64,000 nucleotides of DNA, from assembly GCA_013365325.1 (NCBI GenBank), contig JABVXV010000067.1, forward strand, positions 62,001-126,000, in the 5' to 3' direction. The notes beneath the pieces are model-generated. The model did no database searches. It had not been told where the DNA came from and was given only the letters and a program-made list of their open reading frames with translations. This document shows, in pieces, positions 30,172 to 44,800 of the stretch. Both the position numbers and the translations under genes were made by a program. Within the stretch, counting starts at the first letter, position 1. The number at the start of each line of letters is the position of its first letter. This DNA is from Dipetalonema caudispina. Lineage: Eukaryota > Nematoda > Chromadorea > Rhabditida > Onchocercidae.

Positions 30172-33100
30172 TCACAGATAATTAAAGTACTGCCGAAGTA
30201 TTGCGTATTCTTCCATGCAGTTCATTTTTATCGCCTGACGTACCTCTTTAGACATGAACAAAAGTTTCATAGAACAAATAACAGGGTCAAGCTCTCCATC
30301 GTCCTGAAAAAGACCACATTGATTAAATTAAAGACAGCATCGTCGTCTTAAAGTTGTTTTCATAGCAAAACATAACCTTAGTATTCAAAGATTCATAAGA
30401 AACCAAAAACTGGAATTAACTGAGGAAAAGGAGATGAAGGAGTGCAAAGAACGTAGGGGATTATTTTCTATTTTAAAGAAAGAACTGAAAGGCAAGGAGT
30501 TGTTAAATACTTTCATGCGTTTATAATTATTTACTTCGGATGATAAGAATAATGTGCAGGAGTTTACAAAAATTTGGACACCAGTTTCGCTCAAATGGTG
30601 ATCAGTTTTTAAATGAGATTTAAACTTGATAGACACTCCTAATATAACCTTATAGTAATAAAATAACCACTGATAGACATCTTAAATAAAAGATCTGCAT
30701 ATAAACAAATACCTCTTGACCATCACTTCTGTCACGATAATCCTCACTATGCTCTTTTTCTCTGTTATAAGTCGTCGGAGAACAGTTTTTATAATCAATA
30801 ATTGATTTACTTACAGGACGGGGTAGATCACTATTGGAAAAGGTACTTGAATTTTGAGCAAATGCATTGCTGGTTGAGGCATTCTGAAATCGGTGTGAAA
30901 AAATAATAAAAAATAAATGCAATTATCTTCTCTTAAATACTGATTACAAGGAAAACTTTAATTTTTATAAAAAGCAGAATTGGTAACGAAGAATGCCTTC
31001 GGAAACATGTTTTAATTTAACATGAGAGACATTTTCCGTTTTAATTAAATAAGAACGGTTAAAATAAAAAAGCGAGCGAAAGACAAGTCATTCGTAAATT
31101 ATAGGATCAATGTTACTGAGCTTGTGATTACAAGGATTTCCCAAAGAAGATTTGCGGTGATACTTGAATAAAGAACGGATGAAACTACAAGTCTTTCTAA
31201 CATTAATTTCACAGTCAATCCAAAATGAAGAGAACAAAGATAAAGCAGAAAAAAAAAACAACAAACCGAAGGTATGGCAACAGCATCAATTTTTACAGGA
31301 TCGGCCTTCATTTCTACAGCTCTTGCATGAACTGATTTTTCTGCTCTATTCAAAGGTTCCTATAAATTAAAATCATATATTTTTGTAGTTTAGTATCAAA
31401 TAGTTAGTAAAAGCAGATTCGATGTTAACTATTATGTGCCAAATTATATGGAGGAATTACAATTATTTTAACAATTCCAAGTCTTAAGCACTTTAAACTA
31501 ACAAAAAAAGAAATTTTGGATATGCACACCTTTACTAAAACAAAGGTAATGCTCCATCTCAGAACATCTTTCTTAATTCTGACGCGTTTTATATCCAACT
31601 CTATTATATGACCACGTATGTCATCAATATGTGCTCCAAAGCAATATTTCTTATCGAGGACTGTACCAAAAAACGGTAGTGTAGGGGGTTTTTGACTATT
31701 ATACTCTTCTGATATCATTAATTCTACCGTAACCTGCAAACAAATAAAATTCTTTCGAAAACTGTAGTTATAATACAATCCTTTTTAGCTACTAAATACT
31801 TTCAGAAAATAAAAAATATAACACTCATTTGATTTACCATTTTTCCAATAAGATGGTTAAGTCAAAAAAGGTAGATTCAAAACGCACACATCTTCTTTTC
31901 CTTGCCATATTTTTCCGAAATAAAATTTGCAATATTTTAAATAGTACTTTACCACAGCAATGTTATTTTCTTCACGTGCAGGATAAAGACTATCTATTTT
32001 TTCCCATTTGTTTATGTAAAAGGGTTTCCCAGTCGGATGTGCTCGTTGCTTTCTCCTAGAAAATGAATTAAAATATAAAGGAAGCGAGAAAAAATTGCAA
32101 AGCAAGTAGTACAAGTGTTAAGATTAGTGATATTAATTAGCTTCGCCGTTCTATCGATTTATTGTTTAATTTATAAAGATACAATAATTTTAGTTCTGCC
32201 TATTTTGCTGAATATTCTATTTACTACTATAAATATAAGAAAAAAAAAGTGCTTTACAGCCTATCGGATGCATATAGCAATAAACAAAAAACCCTTCCAA
32301 CAGTATATTTTAAAAACAAATTGTTTAATGTCAAGATACTTTGACTGAGTGAAAGTATTCAAGAAAATTTTGAGTCACAAAATAAACGTCAATAACTTTT
32401 GTTCAGAAGAGATCCGAAATGGAAACTTACCTAATCCAAAATCGAATCCAGTCACCGATGTGTAAACCACCTTTATAATAGCATATAATTTCATCTAGTG
32501 AAGGTGTCCATACGAAATAACCTGTACGGCATTCACCAACGACGATGCCGACATAAGAAAGATCATCGATTTTTTCTGCATTTATATTAAGCTTTGGCTT
32601 TGCGGCAAAAGCTCGGTTCTTCATCTTCAACAAAATATGAACACATAATTCGATATTCTTTATATAAATACTCAGATTTACAAAGTGAGATTCAAAGGAC
32701 AATATCGAAGTGAAAAGGAATATTCTTTGAAGCTCCAGAGGTATTACGAACAACCACACATTGATTAGTTCTTATTGGGCTGAGCATTACAGGCCACCGA
32801 AAGCCTTAAATTTTTTTATGTATGGTGAAAGAAGCCTACTAACCTATCGGAACCACAAACCTATCGTAACCACAAGTAGGTGGACCAGACAGAAAGGTTT
32901 GGGGCTATAGTAAACTTCTTCCAGTGCAAACATAAAAAAATAAAGATATTTTCAAAGTCAATCTGAATTTGAAGCAGAAAGAAATCCTTCGTTGTGAAGT
33001 AATACTAACTGGAAAAGTGAAGAACTTAGTTATTTTCCAACACGGGTCATCTGGAGCTGCTTCTCGCATTGCTGTACACCAGACAGTGTATTTCTGTGAA

Positions 33101-36100
33101 GGATCCAAAGTAATATTCGGCAGTCTGCTCGCATCACCTGCCACTGCTCCCAGAACAACGGAAAACATTAGTCGGTGACCTTTCGTTGAGATTTTATCAG
33201 TTAATACAACTTCTGTTTCAACCTTAAAGTTCAGAATTTAGGGAAGAAATTTCCCAACTAGGAGGTTGAAATTTAAGAAAAACAAAGTTACTATTCCTCC
33301 ATGAAGTATTGTACTAGAGCATCAATAATATTTGCTTTTCTTTTTTTTTTTTTTTTTTTTTGTACACTGCATTCTAGGCAGGAGCCCTGGAAGGAGGAGA
33401 ATCCAGATGTCAACAATTAATACTCTTTTTCATCTTCGGTTAGGGTTTTGGAGGAATAGTTCCATTATAGGACAGATAAAGAAGCAAAATTATCATACTT
33501 CTAATTGATCGTTAAATATATGAGAGACGCATAAATTCTGGGATTTCATGGTACTTGTCACTTTCCAGGATTGACCGCTTTCATTTATTTCGAAAATGAA
33601 CCAATCGCCAAGTACTGGAACTGCTTCAAACCTGCAATTCCCGTGTAAGGCTACAGGAATTTCAACATTCCAAAATGTGTGTGAGGGTAACATTGCTGCA
33701 ATCTAGCAGTAAATTAATGTATCATTGATGCTCATAAGAGCAAAAAACTAACATTTTCAAATCAACGTGTAACATTCTGCCATTTCCACGGTTTGCATCT
33801 TGAATATAAATTAATGCCAACCATTTTTGAATATCGACGGAGCAAACGATACCGTACCTTCGACTACTATTTATACAATCCTGCTTGTAAAGGCACATAT
33901 AAATGTTTACCCAATTCCGAAACAGCATACTGCTTTTTCCAGCATATCTGATAACTTCCACATTATAAATGACAAAACTGGAATAAAATAAAATGGAAAA
34001 CCGAAAGTTAAGAAACTACATGTAAATACATACCAAAACTTTATGCACATTCCATGTAGTAATCGGTTCCTTCAAACTTTTTTTTAAACGCTTTAAGATT
34101 ACTTCATACGTTTGCCCAATTCCAAAACTACGTACTGCTTTTTCCAGCACACAATCTCGATCTGTAACTGGTCCTATCCAATCCACAATTAAATTATTCA
34201 TCGGCCAATGAGAAATGAATGTAGTTGATATAAGCTGTAACAAAAAAAGGACAATAATATGAGAAACAGTACTTCCGTATAACATCATAACAAAGTTTAC
34301 GAATACCCAATTCCTTAGAAAAAAGAAAAAAAATACAGTCATAAAGATCCTTTTTTGCGTCAAAGACGATTTCAAATTTCTAATGCTAAAAAAGATTTGA
34401 TTTTTATTCGACTAACTTCAGACATGTAAGAAATAAAATAAATAGAAATCAGTAAATGTTGCTACAAATGTAACGAGTACTTGGCCTTCACTGCACTATT
34501 CTTGATGCTACTGAAGACGATTTAACGCACGATGGCGCATCTAATAAATACTCCCTTGTCACGTGAACTGTCATTAAAGGCATGCTTCAAACACTAAAAG
34601 AAGCTTTAACTGGATGAATTTATTTAGGCGAACCATTAGATTATTGGATAGCGGTATGCATCTTAAAATGGGATCTGCCATCGTCCACTCGATAATACAA
34701 AAGTTGATATTCATATTCATATGGACATGATTTTTAAGATGCGAACTAGAATAAACTTTGCTATATAAGAGGACCAAAAAAATCATGTAAAATAACAAAT
34801 CAAACTTCTGCAGAATCTTCTACAAACAGTTAGACAGTATCAAAGAAAGATTGGAAATCTTGGAAGTTCAAAAAAATGAAATGGAAATACTAAAAGTGAA
34901 CAAGTGAAGATTGAAAGGCCATAAAATCAAGAACCCTAGTTTCGAGAGGTGAGATATTTGAAGTCTCTTTTTCTGAGATTATGTAACTAGAAAGGTGAAA
35001 AATAAAAGTATGAACTTACTCGGCCATGAATTTAATCCATCTTCCAATCACCAAATTTTCATGATTTTCACATACTCCCTCTCCAAGGGATGGTGTCCAA
35101 ACAAATGCAAATCTTATGGCTTTACTAACCACTACACCTATTAGAGGGCCTATCAGCTGCAAAAAATCTTTTATTATTTTATCGCGTGAAGGAAACTCAA
35201 AATTTTGATTTTGTATTTCCAAACATATATCTCTTATAAGGTTTCGCATAAAATGTGACACAGCACGTAGTAGATAAGTAAACAATGCCAACGAATTATG
35301 GTGTTATTTTTGGAATCTTCATACGAATCAAAACAAAGCTCAAAATAAATATTTTATAGAAAATGAAGTAGAAAGCATGATATAATATACTAATATATAA
35401 ATGTCTATATATACTGAGATATAAATGCATTTCTCAAAGCCGGTCCTCAATACGACAATATGCGGATAAAAAAATACAGACAAATGTGGATGAGGCAAAC
35501 AAGAGTTGTTTTTTAAGAAGTCCGACGTTTTCAATAACAGCTTAAACTAATTAAAAAAATAAGCCACCTCTAGAAGTCGCTCAAAATTCATAATTCATAC
35601 AGAACTAACTTCCAAGTTTTTCATACAAAATATTCTTACTTGTATATCATTTGATGGATGTTTAATTGGAACAAGTTCAGGGATTTGATTGGACGGAATA
35701 AACCAGTATGTACCACTTTTCTGCTCATTCCACTGTTGATCTCGAGGAATCCTAAAAGATAGAATCATTGAAACAAATAAATATTCAAAAACATGTTTAT
35801 ATCACCTTATTAGATGCCGTTAGCTTAGCAAACACAAAAACCGTGAATCAGCTATTAACGAAACATTCCGCTTGTAGATCTTGTGAATTGAACAATGAAA
35901 TAAATGTGCAAAAGGACTGTAAAAAAATATTCGAATCTGGATATGACATGTATAAGGATGCATAGAAGAAAAGAGTTAAAGCATCTTTGAAATTCACAGT
36001 TCTAGCAATGTCTCCATGACGAAATGAAACCCCTTTAATCGGCCCATTTTAAGCAGAAAATAACTAGAAAGCAAAAATAAAAAGAACGAAAAGACCTCTC

Positions 36101-36917
36101 TACGTAAACTTTATAGATTCGATTTATGATAATGCCAGTAAATGGTGTAAATACAGCTACACGGTCAAAGTGCTTCGACTCGATAATGGTACCGTGACCA
36201 ATCTTCTCATTATAATACCTGAATATCACTTCAGTTCTGACCTAAATAAAGAGAAGGTAAGTTTGAAATGTAAACTCTGTTAAATTTATGAACAGAAAAA
36301 TATTTGGACAGTAAACTACAGAAGGAATACTCATAATTGCAGATTGAATAACTACGTTGGATGAGAAATGGAAGTAAAGATGTAAAGAAGATAAGGAGGA
36401 CGAGTGACAATATGATACTGACAATGGCATTGTACAAAGAGTGCCACCCATATTCTACACTTAAAAAATTATCATCTAAATGAATAACTGATTAAAAATG
36501 AAGCAAGGATAGAGAGTTTAATCATTTCCTTGTACAGTCGAGATGAAGAATTTGAAGAGGAAACAAAAGGCAGTCCAAAAATAATGGTTTCTTCCATGAC
36601 AGTGCTTGAAAACGAAATCCCGAGAATGTCAGTCATCACAGTAACATAACAAAATCTAAAATAACAGCTACCTGTGCGACACCAATCTCGAGAACTCGAG
36701 TTTCTAGGAGAGGAGTGATCCAATGGACTTCATCGGTTGTTAGCGACACCGATAACCAATCACCAAGATTGAAATGTCTTGACCGATACGCAAACCTTAT
36801 TTCTTTCTCACATTTCACAGCTTCAATCCATATCCGTGCTAAACGATCGTCACAATATGTTACAATCCCTTCCAGTAACTGTTGTTGCTGTTCCATAGAT
36901 CTTGATGTTATCGCCAT
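30172..36917 (-). CDS. Unrecognised module-duplicated protein (about 15 exons, about 852 aa)
   Basis: Exons: 36917-36672, 36241-36096, 35751-35640, 35156-35020, 34760-34595, 34234-34020, 33977-33749, 33702-33499, 33222-33010, 32624-32431, 32055-31953, 31733-31530, 31359-31267, 30883-30713, 30303-30172. Phases are consistent throughout. Modules recur: exons 4 and 10 both encode FVWTPSL followed by G-x-W-I-x-F, exon 1 has the related LGDWLSV, and exons 2, 9 and 12 all begin in phase 0 with V-x-T-E-V-like strands (VRTEV, VETEV, VTVEL). The alternating hydrophobic pattern suggests beta-barrel or OB-like domains. The C-terminus has an Asn/Ser-rich segment. There is no signal peptide or membrane segment. 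An acceptor (TTACAG, ending 36944) 26 bases before the ATG suggests trans-splicing. Exon 5 and the 42-base intron between exons 6 and 7 are the weakest parts. No family recognised. Confidence 0.72.
33340..33361. repeat. Poly-T tract
   Basis: A T homopolymer of about 22 bases within an intron of the large minus-strand gene. Confidence 0.95.
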
Positions 36918-37315
36918 ACTTGTATTGTCCACGTTGATCACACCTGTAACATTTAATTAATTCAATGCATTTTTCTGAAATATCTGGACTTGAAGACACT
37001 ATTGAAATCCTATTTGGAATACACCGACAATTTCTGATGGAAAGCTTTTTAGCTTACAACATCATGAATGCTTTTTTTTCCCCTTCCTTCTATTAACATA
37101 GAATTGAATTACTGAATTCAAATAGTAAACTTTCTGATATGTTAACTAATTGAGAGAAAACGTGCCACTCTAAACAGTACTCACTTAACCTCTAAACTCT
37201 CATCTATGACTACTAACATTCGAGAATCAAAATCTTCTCATTCAACAACACCATTCACATTAATCTATTCAATTATTCGTTGTTATTCTCTGCTTCCAAT
37301 GTTTCGTCTATCGTT

Positions 37316-37475
37316 CACATACATACATATATACACACATACATACATACATACATACATACATACATACACACATACATACATACATACATACATACAT
37401 ACATACATACATACATACATACATACATGCATACATACATACATACATACACATACATACATACACGTATGCGTC
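37316..37475. repeat. (CATA)n microsatellite
   Basis: About 40 CATA units with a few CACA and CATG interruptions. The Tyr/Ile/His/Thr and Met/Tyr/Val/Cys repeat frames across it are artefacts. Confidence 0.97.
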
Positions 37476-37660
37476 AAATTGTTCGATTTTATTGTGCTGT
37501 TTCCGTGTATGCTTCATATTTGCAGTGATTAGAGTTAATATTATTGGTTTTACTTTATTTTACTAAATTTTACATTTTTTTTTCAAAATGTCAAATTTGA
37601 TTTCAGAGTGAAATGAGTAATAATGAAAAGAAAAAAAAAACATATTGGATATGTTTACAT

Positions 37661-37741
37661 TAGAGATGATGTTGATGATGATGATGATGATGATGATGTT
37701 GATGATGATGATGATGATGATGATAATGATGATGATGATTT
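37661..37741. repeat. (GAT)n microsatellite
   Basis: Imperfect tandem GAT trinucleotides interrupted by GTT and AAT. No start codon or splice signal ties it to a gene. Confidence 0.93.
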
Positions 37742-38039
37742 GAGTGTAAAAATAAATGATAGAAAGGGAATAGTAATAATTATGAATTGAGATAATAATT
37801 AAAGATACAATTACAATTTAATATAGAATTTTAAATATGAAATACTGTTTACTTATATTATATCTTTTTCTTTGAAATGAATATTGGTTCACATAACATA
37901 TATATATAAATGATCTATTATTCTTCTCATGTTGCTTTTCTCAAAATGAAATTTTGTTAATGGTATTTTGATCTCTCCGATATATTTCATAAATTATAAA
38001 TGAAAATGAAACTGGTTGTTCGTAATTAAATAAACACTT

Positions 38040-38041
<2 letters not shown>

Positions 38042-38073
<32 letters not shown>
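38042..38073. repeat. (TA)n microsatellite
   Basis: An uninterrupted run of about 16 TA units. Confidence 0.97.
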
Positions 38074-38076
<3 letters not shown>

Positions 38077-41000
38077 TAATGTATGAATTTATTTGTTTGA
38101 ACTGTACATTATTATCTTTTTCAACGTTAGAATCTTAACGACAAAAGAATCTTAACATATTTCATTTATGAATTATTTTTAAACATTTTCAATTAAATTA
38201 CATATCAATTCCTCAAATCAAAAAAAAAAAAAGGAAAATGTGAAATATAATAAGCAAATGTTGCTAATGATTCATTTATCATCTGTCTGTTAACAAAAAG
38301 AGGAAGTGAATCATTCCAATGTATTATTGTAGAAAATGTCGGAGTGAATTAAAATTTTTAAATAAAAGGGAAAAATTTTTGCCGTTTGGTTGGATTAGAT
38401 CAATTCATTAATGTTTGATGATTTTGATAATGAAATTAATATTTAATAATAAATCCTTTTTTTCAGTCCCTATTATTCTTTATTTTGCTGTGTCATATCA
38501 TAATTTGCATATTCTGACCTTTGCTCTCACCTGTAAGGGTATTATGTTTACTCGAAGAGAAAGAGAGAAGAGGAAGACAGGTAAAATATGTAGAAGTGGA
38601 TAGCGGAGAATGAGGAAGAATTTCATCATGTCGTAGTGGACAAGTGGAGAGGACAGTGACAGAGAGTGAAGGAATAATTATCGACTTGCAAGAGGAGGTA
38701 TATCAGGAATAGACCAATCTCAACAATGTCCTTTCCCTTGTTCCTCCCGCGTTCTCTAGTAGATTTCTCTTTCATTCAGTTAAGAATTCAACAGATTCTA
38801 TATATTTACCTGACCTCTCAACAACCGCTCTCTTCCCATTCTATCAATTACGAACTCTTTACACTACTTATCTATCAGCTAGTGGTGTTATTATTTACAT
38901 GCAACAATTATAAATTCTTTTATTTCACGTTATTTTAATTTTTGGAACTTTCCAAACCCAAATGTTGGCTATGAATAGGCTTATATTTCTCCCAAACTAC
39001 CTGGCTTTAGCTTACTCTTTTTGAAAAATCGAAATTTTTATGTAACATCCTTAACTTTTGTCGCACATTTCAGCTCACACAATGCAAGTCAAATATCATA
39101 AGGAATTCTTGAATTAAAATGAGATTTCACAAGATTCCTTTATTTTCTTTCTTTTCTGGCAATATTTTGGTTTTGGCAAATTTTTATATTGATATTAAAA
39201 ATCATATCTCTAATATACTTCATTTGTTGTGATACGTGTTTTGAAAGCAGCACATGTGATTCACTTGTTATCAAAAATGGGTAATTTTTCAATTTGATTC
39301 TCTTAATCCTGCAATGTCCTTAATCTAAATAAAATGAGGGAAAGAAAAGAAAAAAGTGAGAATTTCGAACAAATCAAACATTCTAATGTGTTCATCAAAT
39401 GGAGATGACCTCACGTTATTGACGTCTGTTTGCATATTTCCATGCATTTTTTACTGCTCAATGATTACACCGATATTATATGAGAAACTTGGTGGAAGAA
39501 TTACCGATACTTTTTACACTTCATTCATCTTGATTCTCATAATCTCGAGTATTTCATAAGAACGAGAATCTTCTCCATATTATTTTCATTGAAATCATTA
39601 AAAATTTTGTATAATATTTTCAAACAGTTATGATCAATTCAATGAATAAAACTGAAAGGCATGGATCATATGTTTCGTTAATTATACTTAAAAGCTAATT
39701 ATTACAGAAACTATTCGTTGAAATCCCTGAAAAATTTATGCAACATTTTAATAAACTATTTTTGTTAGTTACAGGATTTTTATTTTGACGAACTAAGTTT
39801 TATTGCAAATAGATGAAAATTTCCAATTTTTTCTTATTCTCAAACATTTTAAACAACGCAATATGTATCTGTTTGCCCCCGGGGAGAAAATGATTATTAT
39901 GGACGTTTACTGCTCATAGGACATTCACCCTTCCCATTACTTCGTTTTTTTTTTTCTTTTTTTTTTTTTTTGTGACAAAAATTCAAAGTGTGACTGATTG
40001 GATTTTCAGAGAAAAAAAAAAAAAGAAAAAAGGAAAAAATTTTTTGCGCAATTGTGAAAGTTCATAAAACAAACCATAAATGATTGGTATCATTTATATA
40101 CATTTACGTTGGTACTATCTTTCATTCTTATTTTTAATTTTCCTTCTAAAATATTTCAGAGCAAAATGTTTGCATTCATTCGTATATTTAGATCTTCAAT
40201 AAGTTCTAAAATTGAATATGGTATTGTCTGAAAATGAAATTATTCGCAAGAAAATTTTCAATCAACTAATAAATAGAAATCTATTTATAGAAAGTTATTG
40301 ATTAATTAATTCCTCAACAATATATGCCAAAAGAAGGAAAGAAGGTTTTTTTTTTTTTGTTATAATATTATGAGGAATTTAGTTTAAAAGAAGATTGAAA
40401 GAAATGTCTTTTTTGAAGGATAATTTCTAATGGTTTAGTGAAGGAAACGAAGGATCAATTTATAATTTCCCTCAATTCTTCCTTGTAAACTTTCAAGCTT
40501 GCTATTTGAAATGATAGCAATTTCTATACAATTGATGATCTTTTTTTCAACAATACCAATCTTTATTCTTTGGTTTTGTTGTATTTTCTTCTCACTATTT
40601 AAGCATGGTATTTCACATTCATCTTTCCCATCTATCTATTATCAGTGTAACAATCATTTTGCTCTTCCGAATGTCCTTCCGGAACATAAATATATCATCT
40701 CATTTAGGAAGCTGTCTTCATTCAGGAACTATCCTTTTTATCAGCATCTTTATCACAAACAGTTGGATTTTCCATGTTCGTTCCAAGTGTAACAGTAATA
40801 TTGGAAATAATTTAGTGAGGTCAAATAATTTGAATATCATCTGTGGTTAAATTAAATTTGTGAAATTTCCATTGTAATATGAAAGTACTTGCAGATTTTA
40901 AATTACAAATGATTTCCCATCGTATTCTTTCACTTCTCTGATAAGTTTTGAATCATAGAATACATTTTAAACAATGCAATTATTAATAATGACATGAGTA

Positions 41001-41850
41001 TCGTCATTTTGTGATCTGTTTTCTATCATACTGATTATTATTGGTCCTTGTGTAGAACGATCAATTTGACATTTGGACTGTTTTTAATTGACATATTCGA
41101 TATGTTGGAAGAGATTTCATTTTGGGATAATATCTCTTCATTGAACTTTATATACATGACCCATATATTCAGCTCATCATTAATGATTTGAATGAAGATG
41201 AGTGAATTGTTCTGTTTGGTCAATTCAAAAAAAAAAAAATTTCTTGAATGATTATGAGATACCATATTTATATGAAGATTATTTTCATATAGGATTTCAC
41301 TTTTTTAATTGCTGAGTATCCTACCATTTCCACTGCGCTCAAATGATATGTTGAAATATGAAATGAAATTTAGTACCATATAATCAAAAGGTAATCGATT
41401 TTCAAGAATGCATGTCTTGAAATTCAAAAATTGAAAAACTATCAGACATCTTTTAAACATTATCATTTCCAAAAAGCATTCATAAAATAAGACTGCCTAT
41501 TGAGAAGAAATTTCATTAAATTAATAGCAAAAGTTTCGATTGATTAATTGTTAATTTAAATTAATTGATTACTTGAAATTTAGTACCAGTTATCATTTAT
41601 TGAAGAATGACATCATTCCATAACACTTTTCTATAATAATTGCCGACATATCCAACAAAGGAATAAAAATAATTTTCAAGGAATTGAATTGATTGAGATG
41701 AAGAAGGCTGTTTGCATTTATTTGATTGTACTTAGTTTTATTGCTTTTTGTTTTTCTTTATGCATGAAAATGTTAGGCGTTCCGGAACCAATAGCATTCA
41801 TACAAATCGGTACATTTTCAGGTAATCCTGAACTTTTACATTTCCCTATA

Positions 41851-44800
41851 ATGGTTCATGGTTGTGGCAATCGAGTGGTGAAATTTTTATTTTTCACTGC
41901 TAATTTATTGATTTGTTTATTTGGCGCACTTATTTTTGGTTTCTCATTATGGGCGAATTTGGATAAAAATTTTATTGTAAAATTGGGAGAAGTGCGAGGA
42001 ATACATAAAGAAGATTTCAATGTGTTGGAAAACGTAAGTATATTTAAATTTTTCAATTTCAGGTTTATTCCGATGTGAAATTAGAAGTGTGAATTTTGTA
42101 CAATTCGCAATATTTTACAGCTCTAATCATCGTTTAATCTTTAAAAAAAAAACAATTTTAGGCGCCTTCAAAATTGAATTATCGTTAAATTTGATTTAAG
42201 TTTAGACAATTCTGTCATTTAGCTAATGATGGGACGGTTCTGATTGAGAAAGTAGTAACTTTCTTGAGAGGACTTGGATTATTTCAGTATCAAACATCAT
42301 TGTGGGTACTGGTGGTTGTTGGCGCATTGCTGTTTCTCGTTGGTTTTCTCGGTTGTTGTGGTGCAATGTGTGAAAGTAGCATGTTATTAACTCTAGTAAG
42401 TTGCAGATTTGCATGTTATCAGTAGTTTGTGCCTATCGTCAGGCCATAATCTCATTCGAGATTTGGCATGCAGCCTTATGCTGCTTTTTTTTTGCAGTTT
42501 TTTTTTTCCAAAAAGTTCATTTCTCATCCTTTAAAGTTGTTGAGCTCTTATCAAGACATATCAATTTCAAAGGCCTCATTCGACTGTCTGAAATGAAACA
42601 AATGGAAGAAGCTCGAAGTATCACAGCTTGTCCTAATCCTCTCTGAAATCAATTTTCTCGCATGAATACTATCTTATATTGTTCTTAATTATTTGCAAAA
42701 TTTCCTAAATAAATCGAAATTTTCTTTTAGTTCTTCTTCATTGTACTAATTTTTACAACAATCGAAGCTGGCGTAGCAATATTTGCAATTACTAGCAAGG
42801 GCCAATTTCACAACGTTTTATATGTAAGTTCTTTGTTTCTTTTAGCATTTATTTCTGTTGCAGGAATTAATTACTCAAATATTTTCTGTAAGCAACTTAT
42901 TTTCTTTGATATGAATAAACTTCTCGACCTACACTAAGTTCACTCTATTTTTAGAAATATTTTCAAGTGAAAAAGGATCATTATACTCAGTAAAAAAAGT
43001 GATACGGTTATCCTTTTTAAATAAAATATGATATACAACTAATCAAATTCACTTAATTTTTGAACAACTTTTAAAATCATACCATATTATTAATTTTATG
43101 ATAGATATAACGTGAAAGATTAATAATTATTATGCGTTTCGACCCATCTTTTATCAGATTGCTGAAATTAAAATCAAAATAGACATCATCAGAGTGATTA
43201 TAAAAGTATGGAAATAGATAATATACATCGATAGCAGATTGCGAATCGGAGGAGCAAATAATTTCAAAAATTTTCCAGTTACATTAAACTTACCTAAATT
43301 AGGGGAAAACAACAAGCATCAGAAGAAATTAGGTTACTTCGTCATTGCTGTTATCCATCAAAGAAAGTATTGTTTTTCGATGGTATCAAAGGTTGAATAT
43401 CATGCATTGCAGTACGTAAGGACCCTAAAGATAATATAACCGTTAAAGTATTTAGTTTAATTAACTTGCTAATTAGGCTAACATAGCTTAAACTGGATGC
43501 GAGACTGTTTGTTAGACGTATTTGAAACTCTTTAAAATATTCGAAATTCGAATCAGTTAAACGTCGCGATAAGGTTGATTATCTTACGGGTATTTGAGTA
43601 TTCGTGAGAAACAAAGTTTGTTATTTAACAAATTTTTAGGTGTTCTTTCGAGTAGTTCAAAAGGAAAAAGGAAAGTGTAATACATACAAATGTTAAATTG
43701 AAGCCCCATGAAATTTATTTCTAACACTTTGAAATTGCAATTCAAAAAAGGTTAACACTTTGTTGACACTTCCCTAAGCATTGTACAATTTTGACTTACT
43801 TCAACACTACGCATCGATTTCTGTGAGACTAATTTCCAAAGTAAACTTCTCTTATGTTCAAATTATTCGTCATGTTGGACAATGGAAAATTATTGCTTTC
43901 ATTCGAACTACCCGACATAAAAAAGCGTTTTCTACTGATGGTTCAATTCCGTACCGGATACGGGCTTAAAATCTGACTTTCTCAACAAATTCCTAATATC
44001 AGCTATTCAATCACAGATTATAGTCCATTTACTACTTTGATTATCGATGAATATTACTTTTTTTGTTACCTAATCAGTTAGTCTTGAAGTCGTTTGTAAT
44101 TTTAGATTTGAACTTAATTCTTCCATATATCTATAGTAATAGTTATGGTTACAAAATTACAACAGTACATTAGAAAATTTAATCATATCTCGAGAATGAT
44201 ATCGGTAGATTACTTCTTCTTCCGTTACTCCTCAAAAGTTTGTTTATTTCAGAAGTTACTATCAACAGCTGGCAAAGTGGAAGACAAGTACTTGAAGGAC
44301 TTGAAGCCAATCGAAGATTTGTTCCAATGTTGTGGTGCAACGCAAGAAACAATGAGCCGATACGTGGAAAATGGCTTATGTAAGGGAGTATTACAAGATA
44401 AGGTCTGTTTTTTTTTCTTTTTTTTTTTTTTTTTTTTTTTTGAATATTTCTTGAGCTTTCTCAGAAGATTCTGGGACTTTCCCTCTGTAAATAGAAATCT
44501 TTCGAGGGTCATTTCTAGAAGTCAAAATTTCTGTACCAAATAACGTTGATGAAAAAAATTGAATCCAAAGGATTTGTTAATATGCTGATAGATATTGACT
44601 GTTTTTTAGCTTTTTGCTGAGATTGATGCGTAGGAGAAGTTTGATTGAAAGCTTCTCATAATAGATTCAGACAAGAATATGGCTTTGAGGGAGAAATTAA
44701 ATTAAGGATAACATCGGAAGCTCTTAGTTCTTTAGATTTTGCTACAGAGTCATATTCAAAGTAATACTAATAATATGGTTATTGCAGTAAGATAAGTGAG

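Larger units (their letters stand above)
36960..41820. other. Intergenic, simple-repeat-rich
   Basis: Between the divergent starts of the large minus-strand gene and the tetraspanin. It carries CATA, GAT and TA microsatellites and long T and A homopolymers at about 39946-39973 and 40010-40045. A purine-rich patch lies at about 38555-38700. I see no exon. Both promoters probably lie here. Confidence 0.5.

Noticed and set aside
37206..37532. Tyr/Ile/His/Thr repeat ORFs on both strands
   Set aside because: They are translations of the CATA microsatellite.
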